Shown: positions 24,912 through 35,400 of the stretch, piece after piece
Numbering within the stretch: the first letter of the stretch is position 1
How the letters are laid out: every line of letters starts with the position of its first letter
Assembly: GCA_911728435.2 (NCBI GenBank)
Contig: OU452201.1
Location: forward strand, 4,650,001-4,714,000
Direction of reading: 5' to 3'
DNA from: Apoderus coryli
Taxonomy: Eukaryota; Arthropoda; Insecta; Coleoptera; Attelabidae
DNA: 64,000 nucleotides
Translations under genes and position numbers: made by a program
Notes under the pieces: model-generated
Told to the model about the DNA's origin: nothing
Seen by the model: only the letters and a program-made list of their open reading frames with translations
Database searches by the model: none

Positions 24912-24942
24912 TTTAATAAAGGCGTTTATTATTATTATTGTA
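24912..24942 (+). mobile_element. LINE 3' tail
   Basis: TTTTTAATAAAGGCG followed by (TTA)n matches the 3' end of the insertions at 35303-35472 and 54479-55291. Up to about 250 bases on its left may be the rest of a truncated LINE; the left boundary is not visible. Confidence 0.5.
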
Positions 24943-25122
24943 TTTATTTATATTCTCTTGATATTAATATTAGATATAATAAAAGTACAATAATTATGTA
25001 GGTCAGTAAATGTTTTTTATTAACAAAATATTTTTATAATAATTAATTCACTGGTTTTCCAATAGTTTCCTAGAATATGTCTTACAGGGTCGTAGCATAG
25101 TATAATATAGGAGTAGTACATA

Positions 25123-25759
25123 CAGGGTGTTGCTATATTCGACCGACAATGCTCTACCCCAGAAAGTGCTAGGTAATACATGTATTTTTATATAGGGACA
25201 TATACCCTTAAAGGGCTTAGTTTTCTAGGTACAGGGTGTCAAATCTAAAATAGAAAATTTGCCATAACTCAAAAACGCTTTTAAATATTTTTTCAAATTA
25301 ATTTAGTGACCGATATGTTATTTAAAAAATGGGATGCTATTAGGGTTTGTGTCACTTTTTATTCTCTTATTTTTTACGCCACTGGTATAAATATTTGTTG
25401 TAAATTCCTTGTTCATTTTTGCATAAAAAAGGAAATGGGTCTAAAGTGAACGGTTATATTTATGTAACATATTTGTTCCAGTTGCGTAAAATATAGGGAG
25501 ATAAAAAGGTGTTACTAACCCCTATACCATGACAATGGTTAATTTTTTAAAAAGATTGTTTATGTCAAAATATTATTTTTGTAAAGAACATGTCAGTCAC
25601 TAAATTTGAAAAAATATTTAAAGGCGTTTTTGAATTATGCCATATCTTCGATTTTAAATTTGAACTTTTGACACTGAACTAAGCCCTTTAAGCAAAATGC
25701 ATGAATTGGTCAGAGTTTTCTGGGGTAGAGTTTTGTCAGTCGAATATAGCAACACCCTG
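25123..25759. mobile_element. TA-flanked foldback element, complete (family B)
   Basis: The termini CAGGGTGTTGCTATATTCGA (left) and its reverse complement (right, ending CACCCTG at 25759) are flanked by TA on both sides (25121-25122 and 25760-25761), as left by Tc1/mariner-type transposition. Inverted matching continues inward: CTCTACCCCAGAAA against its complement, CCTTAAAGGGCTTAG against CTAAGCCCTTTA, and the TAGTGACCGATATGTT block. It is 637 bases long with no coding capacity, so it needs a transposase from elsewhere. The truncated relative at 3984-5074 belongs to the same family. Confidence 0.85.
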
Positions 25760-25819
25760 TATACAAGAAATTAAACTTGTTATTGTATTTCTATAAATAC
25801 TTATTAATTATGCAATATA

Positions 25820-26879
25820 CAGTGTGTCCCCGGATATGTGAAACGATTCTTGTATAAGAAAATAATACATTTTCGAGTTTAAATTTGATCCTCTGAGGTC
25901 CAGCCCTGTTTGATTTGAAACTAATTTATGACATAATTTTAGTATTGAAAAATCAAGTATGCCTTAGAAATTTTGAAAATTCTGATTTTTTACTAACACT
26001 AGTAAAGTGTCCTTTCGGTTGAAGTGAATAAGACAGCAAAACGTGAAAACCGTTTGTCGATATTTTGAATTTTATCTTCTTCTTTTTTCTTGTTTGAAAA
26101 GATACATAGAAAATTGTCGAATATTTTATTTAAATAAGATTTTGTAATAATAGACATTTATTGATATTGATTGTCGACACAATCAACAAAATAACCCTCG
26201 TGATTTCATTACTGTCAAAACAAACATTCATTGTTTTTTATTTTCCATAGCATACTTACTTTTCAAAATAAAAATTGATTAAAACAAATATTTTGATTTT
26301 TAATAATTAATTCTTAATTAGATAAGTGTCTATTATTCCAAATTGTTATTTAAAAAACGAAAAAATCAAAGTAGGCCTAGGATTTTAATATTTTGTACAG
26401 TTAGTTTTGATGATGGTTTTTCATAAACGAAACTTCGAAGTGAAAATTTGTAACCGCTTCTTATTCTCCTCAAAAATCACAATGTGAAACTGCTTTTTAT
26501 TTTTTTATATCTGTAAAAATAATGTCAGAAATAAATAAAAACTAAAATCGTAAAAAATCTTTTTTTCAAAAATTCTCGAAAACGGCTAAAGTTACTTTAC
26601 GTCTGAAAACAGAAAATACCATTTAAACGGTGTTTATATTGTACACATTTTCTCTAATTTAACCGACATTGTAATTCCTACAGTTTTCAAGCTTCCAATG
26701 CTTGGACACAGTGTATATTTATAACATTTTGTCATAATTCAACCAACAGGACACTAGTGTAAAAAATCAGTATTTTCAAAATTTCCAAGGCATACTCGAT
26801 TTGTCAAAACTAAAAACTTTTAAACTCGAAAATTTGTTGTCTTTTACAAGAGTCGTTTCATCTATCCGGGGACACACTG
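25820..26879. mobile_element. TA-flanked MITE, 1060 bp (CAGTGTGTCC family)
   Basis: CAGTGTGTCCCCGGATA at the left end and its reverse complement at the right end (26863-26879) are flanked by TA at 25818-25819 and 26880-26881. The inverted match continues: AAACGA.TCTTGTA, TTTTCGAGTTT, AATCAAGTATGCCTT and ACACTAGT.GTCCT all reappear reversed near 26690-26850, giving arms of about 200 bases. The middle 650 bases hold no gene. It lies 60 bases from the family-B foldback. Confidence 0.85.
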
Positions 26880-27184
26880 TATACGTATAATTTTTTTTAT
26901 TTCCAATTTAAATTTTACAGTAAAATCAAATTAGTTCTCTTGAAAACGCAAGATTATAATTTTCCCACTCAGTTTTGTATAAATATTTGATATTATAACA
27001 ACTAGTAATTATTATTGCGGTTTTTTTTACCAAGAACAGGTATATGTTGACTATACTACTTTTATTAAAAGACAGTATAGAAACAATATTGCATGATGAC
27101 CAACGGTCTATAATAACTGGCGTCCAAATATCACATTGGGCAGACAAAACTAGCACTCTCCGATACCTCCGTTTTTAAGGTTAT

Positions 27185-27535
27185 GTATGTGAGGGTATAC
27201 CAAAAAAGAAGTAGAATAAAAGTAAGGTTATAATATGAAACATCGTGTTTTATTATAAGAGTTAATGAACATAATTACAACAATAAATAAACTAATTAAC
27301 ATGGCGCAGTCAGTATAAGCTCATAGTAATAACTAAATGAATAATTATAAATAAGATTTTCACCATTTATAAATACACAATGGGTGATAAATCGCGGTAT
27401 TGTTCCGTTGTCGTTTAAGGGCAATGTGCCTGAAAACTGGAAACTATGGACGGCCAGATTTGAAAATTATTTAATTGCATCCGAAGTAAATAAAAAAGAT
27501 GAAAAAAAAAAGAGTTTCTTTGGCTAGTGAAAGAC
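27185..27535 (+). mobile_element. LTR retrotransposon remnant (LTR end, primer site, gag start)
   Basis: TGGCGCAGTCAGTA at 27303-27316 is the type of primer-binding site used by insect Ty3/gypsy-like elements and directly follows a sequence ending AACA, as an LTR would. About 100 bases on, 27405-27525 translates as LSFKGNVPENWKLWTARFEN and YLIASEVNKKDE, the usual N-terminus of gypsy-type gag (G-N-x-x-E-N-W-K-x-W...F-E-x-Y-L). An A-run then breaks the frame and no further gag, pol or second LTR follows. The left LTR boundary is uncertain. Confidence 0.6.
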
Positions 27536-27868
27536 ATTTATTTACAATGTAGATACATTAAACATCAACTTTGAGCTTTTCACTTTTCACTGACAGTCGC
27601 ACTTGCGAATTTGAACAAATGCTTGCAATTTGGCATTAGTATAATGACGGATGCCAGTGTGATATCTTTGTTGTTTATTAATCCAAAATTATAAAACAAA
27701 GAAGGAGAAAAACATTCCATTTTTTATATTTCTCGATTATTATTCAACATGAAAATGTTAGTAGATTAATATTTTTTCACAAAACTGTAGATTTCTGAGT
27801 TTGCAATGTTTCAATTCTAATAGGTACTACACTGTATAAGGCTCGTTCATTGTATTAGTAGTATTTAC

Positions 27869-28189
27869 CTTCAAAGGATGAATGAATGAATTAATTTTTT
27901 TCATATCTTGCTTTGTTTTCGGTAAAACAAATAAAACCTCCTTACTTGCATATGGTGGAACCTCATAACAAACTTGAGGATTCATAGGCAAAATCAAGGC
28001 TTGCCTTGGAAAACGATTGCAACGTTTGGTAAACAATTTGACAGTTGTCAATTGATTTATTAGTAATTTATAATTGTTATAAACAGTTTGAAAGTGGTTA
28101 ATGTAATGTTTATTGTTTATGAACTTGTTCTTGTTGTTGTTGTTAGACATAATTATTAATAAAAACACAAAAAAGGCAGTGGCGTACAT
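27869..28189 (-). CDS. candidate first exon, small secreted protein
   Basis: From the ATG at 28189 (context CAAAACAATGT, with purines at -3 and -4) 107 codons run to AAG at 27869, followed at once by GTAAAT, a usable donor in phase 0; reading on without splicing gives 120 residues. The N-terminus is signal-like (MYATAFFVFLLIIMS), then Asn/Lys-rich, then a more structured part with two cysteines (CNRFPRQALILPMNPQVC). An initiator lies 56 bases upstream of the ATG. I do not recognise a family, and the next exon was not found within 350 bases, where an LTR remnant begins. Moderately likely to be a real gene start; it could also be an intronless 120-residue gene. Confidence 0.4.
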
Positions 28190-28239
28190 TGTTTTGGCAA
28201 AAATATTCGCTCGGGACACCAATGAACGTGATAAACTTT

Positions 28240-28250
28240 AGGACTGAATG
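28240..28250 (-). promoter_or_regulatory. possible initiator element
   Basis: TTCAGTCC on the minus strand, with A at 28245 as the likely +1, matches the arthropod initiator TCAGTY. It would give a 55-base leader to the ATG at 28189. No convincing TATA box at -30. Confidence 0.3.
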
Positions 28251-28379
28251 AGCCCCCTAACACTACAAATAAGACTGTCAAGTTACTATAAAATTGGATA
28301 AAGGCCATGCTTGCGAAAAACATTTTTTTCAAAAGTTGCATCTGAACTTTTTGTCTTAAAATCAATCAAAGAATAGTTT

Positions 28380-29450
28380 GTTAAATTTAATCAGTGGCGG
28401 CTCACGCGTTGAAAAAGAGGTGTAGTCCAAGGAACAAAAAACGGCCGTTAGTAAAAACAGAAGAGCTTTTATTTTATCGGGTACATTTATCTTTGTAACC
28501 ATATACCTAATTTTGCCTAGGATAACTAACTAGGCTTCTCTTTCTTTATTTGTTATGTTTATTACTGATGATGGTATCAGGAGTCTCGAAACAGTATAAT
28601 TTGTTATTCTTAACCCTTAGACTCCTTGTCTAAGTCTTAACCACTTCTTATTCATTTAACGGTTCCGGTTTCTGATATATCATTCTTTCGTTTTCATTTT
28701 GCAATCCTATATTGTATGATGACATTGATGACGCAATGTTTCATGTAGCGGCCTCTCGGAATTGTATTTTTATTCAACAATACGTGAGTCGACATCTACC
28801 GCTGGAATTTTTAAGCGTGGGCTGTGCATTTAGTGGAATTGTTGTTTATGAGGAGAGGAATAGCAGATAATGTTAATAGATGGCGCAACTGATTTTTTCT
28901 TGGACCAATAACTTCTTCAAAGATTAATTATGTACATTAATCTTTGATTTCTTGAAATGCTTTTTGCCTATGCGAAAATCCCTAAAGGGTCCAGGAGATT
29001 TTATCTTTTGAAATTAGAAAATCTCATTTTAATATGCATATTTCCCAATAGATGTCATTGAATTAAAAGTGTTTAGAAATCTACTTACGAATACTCAGTT
29101 ATTAGGTGCTACATTAAAGAATTCTACTATATCGTGTTGTATATTTTAGAATTCTTATAACATTAATACTCCAAATAATTTGTAGATGTAGACATAATGC
29201 AAACAGAAAAGTAGGTACTTTACTTTTTCCATTCCCTCAATTTTTGTTGTAACAAGAAATTTTGAGGTTATGTTATTTGTTGACCATTTCGGAATTCTTA
29301 TGTGATTTTCTTTGAGATAATTTCTAAATGACTCAAAGCACAAAAATGTGTATTTTGAATTATTTTCCTCTTTCAAGAATTCTGCGTATCCGTAAGTGGG
29401 TCGGGAACTTAAACAGAGGTGTAATGAAACTTCAAAATATTAATAAACAA
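28380..29450. other. intergenic, single hAT-like end
   Basis: A lone CAGTGGCGGC at about 28393 looks like one terminus of a hAT-type element, but no partner CGCCACTG follows within 1 kb. No gene is supported; the 73-codon frame at 29155-29376 shows no family. Confidence 0.4.
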
Positions 29451-29453
29451 AAC

Positions 29454-29459
29454 TTTATT
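29454..29459 (-). terminator. poly(A) signal of the ceramidase gene
   Basis: AATAAA on the minus strand, starting only 11 bases after the ceramidase stop codon. It implies a very short 3' UTR. Confidence 0.7.
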
Positions 29460-29470
29460 TAATCTACAAT

Positions 29471-32400
29471 TCACGACTTGACCTCAAATTCCCGCGTTTT
29501 TCCTGAATAGTCGTAAATACCACCACCAAAGAAGTATTTGTAGCTGCCAAAATGTTGAATGCGGTAGGTTCCTGCCTCATACTTGTCTTTGTTCACTGTC
29601 CATTGTATCTCTACTTCACTTGACCCTTTAATGGAATTCTTACGTTTCCAAATGAATCTAATAAAAATAGCATTAATATAACTGTAGTAAATATTATAGG
29701 AGAAACTCACTTAGTATCCCAAGTAGCGTCATTAGCTACTATTTTCCAACTACCATCGTTCTGCTTTTGTTCGACAGTCAAAAACGTACTGCCATGTCTC
29801 AGATTGTTTCTCGGATGTCCCGAAATCTAATTATAAAGACACATTTAATTATTATCGTGTCACGAGCATAAACATGATGAAAATTAAGACAAAAAAGCTT
29901 AAGTGATTAAACAACTTTGAAGTTCAAAAATTTCGATTTATTTTTATTTCTATTTTCAGGGCTCTATTTTATTTGCCACATACGTTCCTTTGAGGTTCCC
30001 CTTAGGGTCTAGTAAATTTGGCGAACCACAGAATTTCGCAAAAATTGTTGTTATAATCATTAAAAGCTCTATTTCAATAGAACAGTTTAAAATATCAAAA
30101 TCTTTGGATAAAGCACTTTTGAAATGAAATGATTCAAAAATTTGAATAAAACAAGACGTTCGCGCAACGCAATAGTAAAAATACGTTAATGACATTAGAC
30201 AGTACTTACAGTGCTGCCAAGTTGTTTAATTTTCACTTAGTTTTAAATTTAGTGTGCACTATTATTATTGTTTAAACGTTTTTGGTAAAAAAACCCAACC
30301 TAACTAAGTACTTTATTCAAAAATCAGAAATAAAAAGGTAAAAATAATAATTATACTTAAAATTTTGGAAAACTTTTCGTTAGCAAACTGTATTTCAATA
30401 ATTTTATTAATGCTGTGTACTAAGGACCAGTTCTGTCCTAAAAAACCTTTACATTTTTCGAGAAAAAACAAGTATGCCTTTTTTATGTAGAAAACTTTAT
30501 TTTACCACCTCAATGATTTTATCACACTTTTGACACAAATGGAATAAAAGTCACAAGAAAAAAAAGTTAGGTTATAATTAAGGCAAGTTTGTCAAATTTA
30601 TTTACTTCAAAAAGTGCTTTAATTTGGTGTGTTGTTTTATGTAGTACTTCTCTGTGGGTCAAGTTGACTAAATAGAAGAATATCCCATAATTAGCGCGTA
30701 ATGGCGTTTTTTGTTTCAAAAGAAGGGAGGCAATTTAACATCTTATTATTGATTTAAGAATGAAAAAACTATGATCCATCGATTTTTAAGTTTCATTAAA
30801 CTCTATTTAAGGTAAGATTTATATAAATTAAGAAAATGTGTAAAATCTGTGAGTCATCAAGTTTACTAGAACCTTCCTCTTAAGTCTAGTTATGATTAGC
30901 CATGATATTTATGAAAAAGCTATATAAACCTGAACATGAAAATGTCATTGGATATTATATTAATTGTGTCATGTAGGTACATACAAATTTGGCTGACACT
31001 GTGTCTCCGATTTTCACGCCATCTGATGGTTGTTGAATACAATCTCCAAAGTTATGCCACCAACCAGCGGTATCGAAAATGACTGAGGTCACTAGCGATA
31101 AAAGTCCTTTGCTTAGATCAGGTGGAGATGGTCCCGGATCTACTTTGTTACCCTAAAAAAATATTACGCACACCTATCTAAAGCCTGTTTGAAAGAATAC
31201 ATTATTGACAATATCAATATTAATCTGTCAACAAGATGTGTGTGGCGACATCTAATGTGACCCCGGGCAATATGCCCGGTGAAACAAAGTTCACAAGAAG
31301 TTAGAACTGCAGATCACCACTGATGAGTTGTGGACAACATAATATAAAAGTTTTGTTACATTATGTAACCATAGCAATCTTTTATTATTTTGAATCTTAC
31401 CTTCATCATATTCGTAGCCATATTTTTGTAAATTTCCAAGTATATTGATAGAGTATGCGGTCCATAAATTGTTGATGCCCCTTCATAGCGTTGTAACTGT
31501 AATAAATAAATAGAATTTGTTTAATTCATTATCATAGATTTTTAGCATATTAGAAAGTTTTCGACAGCACACAACGCAGATGCCGATGGAGGACAAATAA
31601 ATGACTAATTCAGCTAAGCAATGTGGTTGTGCTGGATGATTCCAGACTAAATGGAGTTTTAACTTCGCAAAGTTAACCCAAAGTTGATATTGAATCTGAA
31701 TTTATGCAGGTAACATTATTCATTAAATTAAATTAGCTCTAAATGTCAAAATTCTTACCTGATACTCTTCATATGTGGCTACGTAATTTGTATAGATATT
31801 ACTTAATCCGGTAATAACAGCTGTTGTATTTTCTTGTCCGCCATTTTCAAGGATAACTTTCTGCACAGCCTCGCGCATACGTCTGCCACTCATTGTTGTG
31901 AACTCACCGGGTACTGCAATCAGTGCAACATTGCCAACTAATACTATTTGAGTGGACACAGTGCTTGGTTGCCATTCGTATGGATATTGAATCTATATAT
32001 GTACAAAATGTTAATGTACTAACATTGAATGGGAAATTAGTCTAAAAGGTACTTACTCGTCCACTATTGATTAGAATAGGTTTAGGATGTTGACAGGCGA
32101 CATCTTCAGGAGTTGGTGGAAAGATAAAGTCACGTACTGTATTCCAAAATGGATTATCAGATGTGGAGCCTTGCTTAAAGTCAAACTCACCGGGGCCATC
32201 AATTGTACCAGCCGCAAAACTGTAGCCCATTGCAGGCAGACAGGCTTTGCCCTAATGATAGAATTAAGTGTACTTATTTAACTTTACTAATCATTCCAAA
32301 TCTGAACATTAATTTCGTACGTATCTTTGATAAATATCAAATCGTAAGTTAAGCCGCATAAATAGATTACTAACGCGAGTGACATTTCAATACATATACT

Positions 32401-35400
32401 GATGCTTACAAACATATTTACCGCACCAATATGTAATATTCTTTGTTCTTCCGTTGAAATTCCAATTATATAACTAAAACTACTCATGAACATAGCGAAC
32501 CAACCTCCAGTTATCGCTGGAGGTAAAGCTTCCGACAGGACAAACAGATGATATTCTTCCAAATAGCCATGTTTGCTGAAAGAGTTTGGACTAATTCTTC
32601 ATCGCGTTTGTAGCCGGAATACGCAGAATCATTTCTGGCTGCTAATGCGTCACAAACTTTTTCGCCAAGATCCCGACTTACTCGCCAGGCTTTCTCCGAA
32701 GTAAGATTTTGAGTAGCGATACTCGAAATTACATTTGGACCTATGTAGCACAAGATATCAGATTCCGCTGTTAGGTATGTTTGAGAAAAAGAATGTGATG
32801 GACTTCATGAATTTGTAATAATGATTGAACACTTACTGTTGTTGTTGTACCATTATCCAATTGCACTTGCGTGGTCTGATTTGGCATATACACGAATTGG
32901 TGAATAAATTTGATATCACCAGTCACTTCTGGCGACGTTTCATTTTTGAGAAGTTCCTAAAGAAACCACGAATAGTATATATTGTAGTTATGCAATTAAT
33001 TATAATAATTCAAAACATTTTAATTGTAATTCAGATATCTCAAATGTAATTCAGAAAATTTCAATTGTAATTCAGATATCTCAAATGTAATTCAGAAAAT
33101 TTCAATTGTAATTCAGATATCTCAAATGTAATTCGGAAAATTTCAATTGTATTTCATAAAACACCAACTGTAATTCAGATTTTTCGAATGTAATGCAGAA
33201 AATTTCAATTTTAATTCAGATACATCAATAGTAATCAGAAAATCCTAATTGTACCTCAGATTTTTCAAATTTAATTCGAAAAATCCTAATTGTAATCCAG
33301 ATTTTTCAAATGTAATTCAGAAAATTTTAATTGTAATTCAGATTTGTCAAATGTACTTCGAAAAATTTTAATCGTAATTCTGATTTTTCAAATGTAATTC
33401 AGAAAATTTTAATTATAATTCAGATATCTAAATAGTAATTCAGAAAATCCTAATTGTACTTCAGATTTTTCAAATATAATTCAGAAAATTTCAATTGGAA
33501 TTCAGATATCTTAAATGTAATTCAAAAAATCCTAATTGACGTCAGATTTTTCAAATGCAATTCAGAAAATTTCAGATATCTTAATACAGAACATCCTAAT
33601 TGTAATTCAGATTTTTCAAATGTAATTCAGAAAGTTTCAATTGTAATTCAGATATGTCAAATGTATTTCAAAAAACACCAATTATATTTATATATTAGAT
33701 ATAATGAAAGATTTTCAAAATGCCAATATATTTCGAGGAATATAAAAGAGTTAGAAACGATCACTATAAAATGAGAGGTTGAATGTTAAAAGTGAGAAAG
33801 ACGACACGTAATTCATATTAAAAACCTGAAGCGCTGAGAAACATAATAAAAATAATTTAAACCTTACCGAAGCCTTACTGAATAAACGTTCAGCTATAAT
33901 GCTCGTACTTTCAAACATATCGTCGCCTGGACCAAACGCAATACAGTATTTGTTTTGTCCATTACAGGAACTTGTTACTAAATCACAATCGTCACCAGTA
34001 TTGATGCATTTTGGACCTTTCAGATTAGGCGATACATCACCCAAATTGGAGGAAGCAAAAGCAGCGACAAATGGACCCTGGAAGAGATAAAACATATTAT
34101 ATTAACCGTATAAGTCTTAAGATTTGTTGAATGGAAGAACGATATAGTCCAAGTTCCAAATACAAGAGAAGATTTTCAGATTGCAGACCCATACGAGTGG
34201 AACGCAATTCTTCAAGTATACATTCAAAATCTACTCAGTAACATGTCGAGAAAAATGAATGCAGTAAATCAAGCTCAAGACGGGAGTACTCGATATTAAA
34301 TATTCAGTTCACAATTTTCACATTTAGCATTCCTGTTTGTTTTCAAAATGTCCCGTTCATAAAACTCCACAAAATAAACTGTTTTTACTACTACAACGAA
34401 GTGTTTTTACATTTTTGATTAATTTTTTTACAAAATATGATAAAACGATATCTACATGCTTAGCATTTAGAATATTATAAACTTTTGTTTTATATTCAAA
34501 CTGTGTGCCCGTTCCTCATTTACATAGTAGGATCATATTTTCTAAATTGTCTATGTTTTGTACTTCTTTCTGCACTTTTGCAGAAGCAAGCAGAGGAGCT
34601 CTGCGTGACTACAATACTTTCTTGTGAACATTACCCTCCTTGTATGTATATAAGTTGTACTTTCTTACATATGATGAATATTCTCTCAAGATAAATTAAA
34701 TTGGTGCCTGCGGGGGAGTTTAGCCTAAACGCACATGTATGTAGCTTTAGAGGGTATTGAACAACTTTCAATGCTACCACACTATCAGATAATCATTATA
34801 CAAAATATAACTCGATTCTCAGAGTAAAACTACACAAATTCAGGGCCCATATTTAGTAGTTCCTTCTTTACGAAAACGATTAGTGATAGCAAAAGACATT
34901 CAAAGTACTTAGTGGCTCATCAGGTAACCATTGCTGACCAGACTGTTAGAAACAGGTTACGGGAAGCAGATTTAAACCCAAGAAGACCGGTACCAAAACC
35001 TGTTTTAACTCGAGATCATACAACTATACGATTAAAGTTTGCTCGTGATCATTAATTTGGCATAGCAACTTCGACAATGGAGACCAGTACTTTTTACAGA
35101 CGAATCACGATTTCGTCTCACTCGTTGTGATGGCCGGGTCCTTGAGTATGGTCTGTTTGGAGGTAAAAACTGATCTTGTAGTAATACGAGGAGGTCTTAC
35201 AGCTGCAGGATATATTGATATCGTTTTGTCAGATCACTGATTCCTGCAGCAAGGCCTTAGATTGCTGCGATTATGATCCATTTTCTTAACGAGCATGAAA
35301 ATATAATATATTTTTGTGTGTGCCTTTGCGGTGCTCTGGTTAAGTAGAATAGCTATTTAAAACTAGACTTCCCCAGCGGCATGACAGAAATGTGCAGATT

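Noticed and set aside
28393..28402. CAGTGGCGGC as the end of a hAT element
   Set aside because: No matching inverted end or 8-base duplication within 1 kb, so no element can be drawn.
29956..30195. 79-codon minus-strand frame in ceramidase intron 11
   Set aside because: Ceramidase exons 11 and 12 join in frame without it, and its composition is typical of AT-rich chance frames.
31261..31282. CCGGGC/GCCCGG hairpin in ceramidase intron 10
   Set aside because: The stem is only six base pairs with a five-base loop; nothing links it to a function.
33454..33774. 106-codon open frame in ceramidase intron 6
   Set aside because: It is produced by the 41-bp minisatellite, whose period keeps the frame open; the residues repeat with the units.
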